This document shows, in pieces, positions 43,357 through 47,151 of a stretch of DNA of 47,151 nt. A program made the position numbers and the translations under genes. Each line of letters begins with the position of its first letter. Position 1 is the stretch's first letter. Origin of the DNA: Sphingobium sp. (GTDB taxonomy: Bacteria; Pseudomonadota; Alphaproteobacteria; Sphingomonadales; Sphingomonadaceae); the NCBI RefSeq assembly GCF_003248505.1, contig NZ_QFOA01000029.1, positions 1 to 47,151 of the forward strand, written 5' to 3'. Below the pieces are notes generated by a model. The model was given only the letters and a program-made list of their open reading frames with translations, made no database searches and was not told the DNA's origin.

Positions 43357-44301
43357 TTGCCTGTCGATCTGTCCGAATTGATCGCCGAGATCGCGACCCA
43401 TATCGCCGGCGTCGAAGACCGCGGAACGGTCGCGGACTATATCCCCGAACTCGCCAAGGTCGATCCGGCCCGGTTCGCGATAGCCGTGGCGACGGCGGAC
43501 GGTCGCCTCTTTGCCGCAGGGGATGCCGATACCGGATTTTCCGTTCAGTCCATTTCCAAGGTTTTCGCGCTGACGCTCGCCCTCGGCAAGGTCGGCGATC
43601 AGCTTTGGGAGCGGGTAGGGCGGGAGCCTTCGGGCAATGCCTTCAACTCTATCGTCCAGCTGGAGCGGGAAAGCGGCATTCCCCGCAATCCGTTTATCAA
43701 CGCCGGGGCTATCGTGGTGGCCGACGTCAATCTTGGCCGCCATCAGCCCCGGATCGCCATCGGCGAGGTCGTACGCTTCGTTCAATATCTTGCGGGGGAC
43801 GACGGTATCACCATCGACGAATCGGTGGCCGCGTCCGAAAGCGCGACAGGATATCGCAACATCGCGCTTGCCAACTATATGCGGGCATTCGGAAATCTTC
43901 GCAATCCGGTGGAACTCGCGCTCGGCCTCTACTTCCATCAGTGCGCCATCGAAATGAGTTGCCGACAGCTGGCGCTGGCGGGTCGCTATCTGATGCTGGA
44001 CGGGCGCCACCCCGATGGGGGACGTGTGGTTTCACCGGCGCGGGCGCGGCGGATCAATTCGCTGATGCTGACCTGCGGCCATTATGATGCATCGGGCGAC
44101 TTTGCCTTTCGCGTAGGCATTCCGGGTAAGTCCGGGGTGGGGGGCGGCATCCTTGCCATCGTGCCTGGGCGCGCGTCCATCGCCGTGTGGTCGCCCGGCC
44201 TAACCGAAACGGGCAACAGCAAGCTGGGTGGCGAAGCGCTCGAAATCCTCGCCCGGCGTACCGGCTGGTCGATCTTCAGCCCACCCGAAGAACGGTCGTG
44301 A
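43357..44301 (+). CDS. glsA: Glutaminase
   Basis: Serine-dependent glutaminase (beta-lactamase-like fold) releasing glutamate and ammonia from glutamine. The 314-residue protein has the catalytic S-x-x-K pair Ser65 and Lys68 in FSVQSISKVF, plus GREPSGNAFNS, RNPFINAGAIVV, NRALANYM-like NIALANYMRAFGN and the late GKSGVGGGILAIVPG. The start is a TTG preceded by GGGAG about 8 nt upstream; the next in-frame Met would delete the conserved N-terminus. No signal peptide is present, so it acts in the cytoplasm. Confidence 0.95.
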   Translation: MPVDLSELIAEIATHIAGVEDRGTVADYIPELAKVDPARFAIAVATADGRLFAAGDADTGFSVQSISKVFALTLALGKVGDQLWERVGREPSGNAFNSIVQLERESGIPRNPFINAGAIVVADVNLGRHQPRIAIGEVVRFVQYLAGDDGITIDESVAASESATGYRNIALANYMRAFGNLRNPVELALGLYFHQCAIEMSCRQLALAGRYLMLDGRHPDGGRVVSPARARRINSLMLTCGHYDASGDFAFRVGIPGKSGVGGGILAIVPGRASIAVWSPGLTETGNSKLGGEALEILARRTGWSIFSPPEERS

Positions 44302-44332
44302 TTTTCTTACCTACACGGCGAGCGTCGGCTGC

Positions 44333-46117
44333 CTAGCGCACTTCATCCGCGCGCAGCCGCCGCAGCTTGGGCTTGGTTTCCATCTGCGCTGCATCCTTGA
44401 TCCCGACGCGCAGATCCTCGCGCATCTGATGGATCGACGCGATCACCGGCCCCATCGCGACGCCCAGGTCGACCAACGCCGTCTCCGCCAGTTGCAGCGA
44501 GCTTTCCAGCGTTTCGGGCACCGCATCGCTCGCCCCCGCCTTGTAGAGTTGCGCTGCATGATCGGTGTCGCGCGCACGGGCTATGATCGGCAGGTCCGGC
44601 ACCCATCCGCGCACTCGCTTTGTGACACGCACTGACAACACCGGATCGTCCATCGTCAGAATGAGTGCGCGCGCATGGCCGAGCCGCAACCGGTCGAGCA
44701 TTTCCGTCCGCGCCACGTCGCCGAAGAGGATCGGATATCCCAGCCGCCGCGCGTCTGCGACCACATCCGGGTCGGATTCGACCACCGTAAATCGCTGTCC
44801 ATGGGTTTTCAAAAGGTCGCACACCATCTGGCCGACCCGCCCGAAGCCGATTACCACCGCCGCCGCTTCGGTCTGCGCTTCCTCGCTCTCGACCCGGTCC
44901 TCGCCCAGCGCCATCTCGATCCGGCGCGCCGCATCGTGGCCGATCCGGGCAAGCAACGGCGTGATGGTAAGGCCGATGGCGGTCACGATTTGCCAGAAGG
45001 CGGCGGTAGAAGGCAGGATCAACTGCGCGGCGGCGGCGGCCGACAGCACGATCAACGTGGTTTCCGAAGGACTGGACATCAGTAGCCCGACCTCCGCCGC
45101 CACGCCCTTGCGCGCGCCCGACAGATAAAGCAGCGCGGTGGTCACCAGCGTCTTCGCAAGGACAACGCCCACTACCGCCAGCAGCAGGCTGGGCCAGTTG
45201 GCCAGGATCACGCGGATGTCGAGGCTCATGCCCACGGTAATAAGGAAGACGCCGAGCGCCAGTCCCTTGAACGGCGCGGTCATGACTTCGACCTCGCCAT
45301 GATAGTCCGTCTCCGCGATCAACAGCCCGGCGAGCAGCGCGCCCACGATCGGCGAAAGACCGGCGATGGAGGTGGCGAGGCTGGAGACGATGACGACCAG
45401 CAGGCTCGCCGCCAGGAACACCTCCGGGCTTTTGGTCCGCGCTGCCTGGCTGAAGATATGGGGCAGGGTAAAGCGCCCCAGCACCAGCATGACCGCAATG
45501 GTCACGCCCCCGCGCAGCAGCGTGTCCGCCAGTTCGCCCCAAGGGCCGTCCGGGCTGGCCGCCACCGAAGGGGCCAGAGCGCCCAGCATGAAGATGATCG
45601 GGACCAGCGCCAGATCCTCGAACAACAGCATCGAAAAGGCGGAGCGCCCGACCGCGCTCTGCGTCCCCACCATCGGCAGCACGACCGCCGTGGAGGACAG
45701 CGCAAGCGCCAGGCCAAGGCCTATCGCTCCCGCCGTCGGCTGACCGAGAAGATAGAGGCCGAGTGCGATCAGCAATGCGCTGCCGATCAGTTCCGCCGCG
45801 CCGACGCCGAACACCTGCGTGCGCATCGTCCACAGGCGGCGGAAGCTCAGTTCCAATCCGATGGAAAACAGCAGCAGGATGACGCCCAGCTCCGCGAACG
45901 GCTCTATCGCCTCGCGGTTGGAGATCGTGACGTGGTACAGCCAGGGATATTGCCCGACGAGCGAACCCAGCCCCGCTGGCCCTACCGCAAGGCCGACGAG
46001 GATGAACCCGATCACCGGGCTGATCCGGAAGCGCGCGAACCCCGGTATCACCAACCCCGCCGCGCCAAGGATGACGAGGGAGTCGCTGAAGCTCTGGGTA
46101 TTGATTTCGCCGGCCAT
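44333..46117 (-). CDS. KefB-type cation:proton antiporter (CPA2) with TrkA-N domain
   Basis: A 594-residue inner-membrane antiporter, probably for K+ or Na+ efflux in exchange for protons. About 12 hydrophobic helices cover residues 15-410, with LALSSTAVVLPMVG (CPA2 family) and AFSMLLFEDLALVPIIFMLGAL. A cytoplasmic NAD-binding RCK/TrkA-N domain starts near residue 418 (AAVVIGFGRVGQMVCDLL, GQRFTVVESDPDVV) with the G-x-G-x-x-G pattern, and a further helical tail follows. This is the KefB/KefC arrangement; glutathione gating is not proven. The gene is single and followed upstream on the same strand by tRNA-Leu. Confidence 0.93.
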   Translation of the reverse strand: MAGEINTQSFSDSLVILGAAGLVIPGFARFRISPVIGFILVGLAVGPAGLGSLVGQYPWLYHVTISNREAIEPFAELGVILLLFSIGLELSFRRLWTMRTQVFGVGAAELIGSALLIALGLYLLGQPTAGAIGLGLALALSSTAVVLPMVGTQSAVGRSAFSMLLFEDLALVPIIFMLGALAPSVAASPDGPWGELADTLLRGGVTIAVMLVLGRFTLPHIFSQAARTKSPEVFLAASLLVVIVSSLATSIAGLSPIVGALLAGLLIAETDYHGEVEVMTAPFKGLALGVFLITVGMSLDIRVILANWPSLLLAVVGVVLAKTLVTTALLYLSGARKGVAAEVGLLMSSPSETTLIVLSAAAAAQLILPSTAAFWQIVTAIGLTITPLLARIGHDAARRIEMALGEDRVESEEAQTEAAAVVIGFGRVGQMVCDLLKTHGQRFTVVESDPDVVADARRLGYPILFGDVARTEMLDRLRLGHARALILTMDDPVLSVRVTKRVRGWVPDLPIIARARDTDHAAQLYKAGASDAVPETLESSLQLAETALVDLGVAMGPVIASIHQMREDLRVGIKDAAQMETKPKLRRLRADEVR

Positions 46118-46196
46118 GCCCCATCATTGCGGCTGGGCAATGGAATTGCCAGCCTCATTCGGCCCGAAAGTCGAAATAGCCGCTCTGACAGGGGCA

Positions 46197-46282
46197 TGGT
46201 GCGGACGGCGGGACTTGAACCCGCATTCCCGGGGGGAGGCGGATTTTAAGTCCGCTGCGTCTACCGATTTCGCCACGTCCGC
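46197..46282 (-). tRNA. tRNA-Leu (anticodon TAA)
   Basis: Read on the minus strand, acceptor GCGGACG pairs with CGTCCGC and ends in discriminator A plus encoded CCA (46197-46199 complement). The anticodon loop has TAA in CTTAAAATC. A long variable arm (CTCCCCCCGGGAAT region) marks a class II tRNA, as expected for Leu. Length is 86 nt. Confidence 0.95.
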
Positions 46283-46352
46283 CCATGCGCGCGCCTGAAG
46301 GCCTGCCACCCCTGACGGCTGGCAGTCGACAGGTCAAGCGACAGATGGCTGT

Positions 46353-46643
46353 TCAGGCCTCGGTCTTGACGTTCAGCCGCTCGCGCATTTCCTTGCCCGG
46401 TTTGAAATAGGGCACGCGTTTGGCCGACACCGGGACTTGCTCGCCCGTGCGCGGATTGCGCCCGGTTCGCGCATCGCGGGCGCGTGTGGTGAAGGCGCCG
46501 AAGCCCCTCAATTCCACGCGGCCGCCCGATGACAGCCTGTCGACAATCTCTTTGAAGAAAAGATCGACGATCTTTTCCACTTCCTGAACATTAAGGCCCG
46601 GATTGTCATAGGCCAATTTTTGGATCAGTTCCGAACGGATCAT
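46353..46643 (-). CDS. ihfB: Integration host factor subunit beta
   Basis: A 96-residue DNA-bending protein of the HU/IHF family; with IHF-alpha it binds specific sites for replication, recombination and transcription. It has IRSELIQKLAYDNPGLNVQEVEKIVDLFF, ELRGFGAFTTRARDARTGRNPRTGEQV and VPYFKPGKEMRERLN. RNPRTGE is the DNA-intercalation arm and the YFKPGKELRERL-like end distinguishes beta from HU. The start at 46643 follows GGGGA. The upstream part of the longer frame is not coding. The gene lies just after rpsA, the usual arrangement. Confidence 0.96.
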   Translation of the reverse strand: MIRSELIQKLAYDNPGLNVQEVEKIVDLFFKEIVDRLSSGGRVELRGFGAFTTRARDARTGRNPRTGEQVPVSAKRVPYFKPGKEMRERLNVKTEA

Positions 46644-46678
46644 TTGTTCCCCAGCCCCTCTGCTGCGTCCCAATTGCT

Positions 46679-46707
46679 TCAATAGAGCGTCGCCGACGCG
46701 TTGACAA
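46679..46707 (-). promoter_or_regulatory. Promoter candidate for ihfB
   Basis: On the minus strand TTGTCA (46707-46702) and TATTGA (46684-46679) are spaced by 17 nt, ending about 36 nt before the ihfB ATG. The -35 is a 5/6 match; the -10 is weaker. Confidence 0.5.
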
Positions 46708-46755
46708 TGCGGCAACATGCGGATCGTTTCATTGTGGGAATGAGGACAGGTTGTG

Positions 46756-46792
46756 AAAAAAGAAACCCGCCGGACGGTGCCCGGCGGGTTTC
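46756..46792 (-). terminator. Rho-independent terminator after rpsA
   Basis: A 12-bp stem, GAAACCCGCCGG and CCGGCGGGTTTC with a 7-nt loop, is followed on the minus strand by TTTTTT. It begins 24 nt beyond the rpsA stop, so rpsA and ihfB are probably separately transcribed. Confidence 0.9.
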
Positions 46793-46815
46793 CTGATCCA
46801 TCGAAGGAAAGGCGA

Positions 46816-47151
46816 TCAGCCTTCGTTCTTCGCCTTGAGCGCTTCGCCCAGAATGTCGCCCAGCGACGCGCCGCTGTCGGACGAGCCATATTGCGCGACG
46901 GCCTGCTTCTCTTCGGCGATCTGCATCGCCTTGATCGAGAAGGTCGGCTTCTTGGCGCGGTCGAAACCGGTCACCATGGCGTCGAACTTCTGGCCGATCT
47001 GGAAGCGTTCCGAACGCTGCTCGTCGCGGTCGCGACCCAGGTCGCTGCGCTTGATGAAGCCGGTCGCACCGTCTTCGCCGGCCTGGACTTCCAGACCGCC
47101 GTCGCGGACTTCCAGAACGGTCACGGTGACGATCGCGTTCTTGTTGAGACC
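46816..47151 (-). CDS. rpsA: 30S ribosomal protein S1, C-terminal part (truncated by window end)
   Basis: The frame is open to the window edge (47151) and gives about 111 residues, ending in the stop at 46816-46818. It contains an S1 RNA-binding repeat (VLEVRDGGLEVQAGEDGATGFIKRSDLGRDRDEQRSERFQIGQKFDAMVTGFDRAKKPTFSIKAMQ) and the tail SGASLGDILGEALKAKNEG. S1 brings mRNA to the ribosome. The 5' part lies outside the window. Confidence 0.95.
   Translation of the reverse strand, partial: GLNKNAIVTVTVLEVRDGGLEVQAGEDGATGFIKRSDLGRDRDEQRSERFQIGQKFDAMVTGFDRAKKPTFSIKAMQIAEEKQAVAQYGSSDSGASLGDILGEALKAKNEG

Noticed and set aside
44343..46127. A second 594-codon minus frame overlapping the KefB-type antiporter
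   Set aside because: The sibling frame encodes the antiporter with complete motifs; this one is Arg/Gly/Pro-rich and has none.

Overview
The window is a GC-rich, gene-dense piece of an alphaproteobacterial chromosome, most likely from a sphingomonad (Sphingobium, Novosphingobium or Sphingomonas type). This rests on protein character and gene order: nuo operon followed by birA-coaX-RNase J, lon-hup, ffs-dnaX-ybaB and ihfB next to rpsA. No transposase, integrase, phage gene or CRISPR array was seen. The genus is inference.

Layout. 1-11529 (+): the end of nuoG, then nuoHIJKLMN (proton-pumping half of respiratory complex I), then birA, coaX, RNase J, a DUF1467 membrane protein and an AAC(6')-like acetyltransferase. 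Most junctions are 1-4 nt stop/start overlaps, so this looks like one translationally coupled operon. 11539-18338: a TipN-like coiled-coil membrane protein on the minus strand faces away from a four-gene plus-strand cluster. That cluster holds an Hpt-like protein without the phosphoacceptor His, a nucleotidyltransferase/CDP-alcohol-transferase-like membrane protein with eroded motifs, a DUF2336-like protein, and a histidine-kinase-like protein without the H-box His. This is the most unusual part of the window. 18393-22662: an alpha/beta hydrolase (-) diverges from two tandem cysteine desulfurases, a 2Fe-2S ferredoxin and a class A beta-lactamase with the Cys69/Cys238 pair typical of class A carbapenemases.

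22711-29710: signal recognition particle RNA, dnaX, ybaB, lon, HU, an RlpA lipoprotein, tRNA-His, hisI and a small lipoprotein. 29730-33857: a frameshifted Asp/Asn beta-hydroxylase-like gene (-), an MFS transporter (-), an EamA exporter (+) and an L,D-transpeptidase (-). 33908-39237: NADP-malic enzyme (-), a broken LysR regulator (-) and malate synthase G (+), a C2/malate metabolism neighbourhood. 39304-44301 (+): a GST, a PilZ protein, alaS and glutaminase. 44333-47151 (-): a KefB-type antiporter, tRNA-Leu(UAA), ihfB and the 3' end of rpsA.

No gene-free stretch exceeds 300 bases; the longest (27779-28019) contains a terminator and a possible folded RNA. Domain calls are from reading the sequence; no searches were run.
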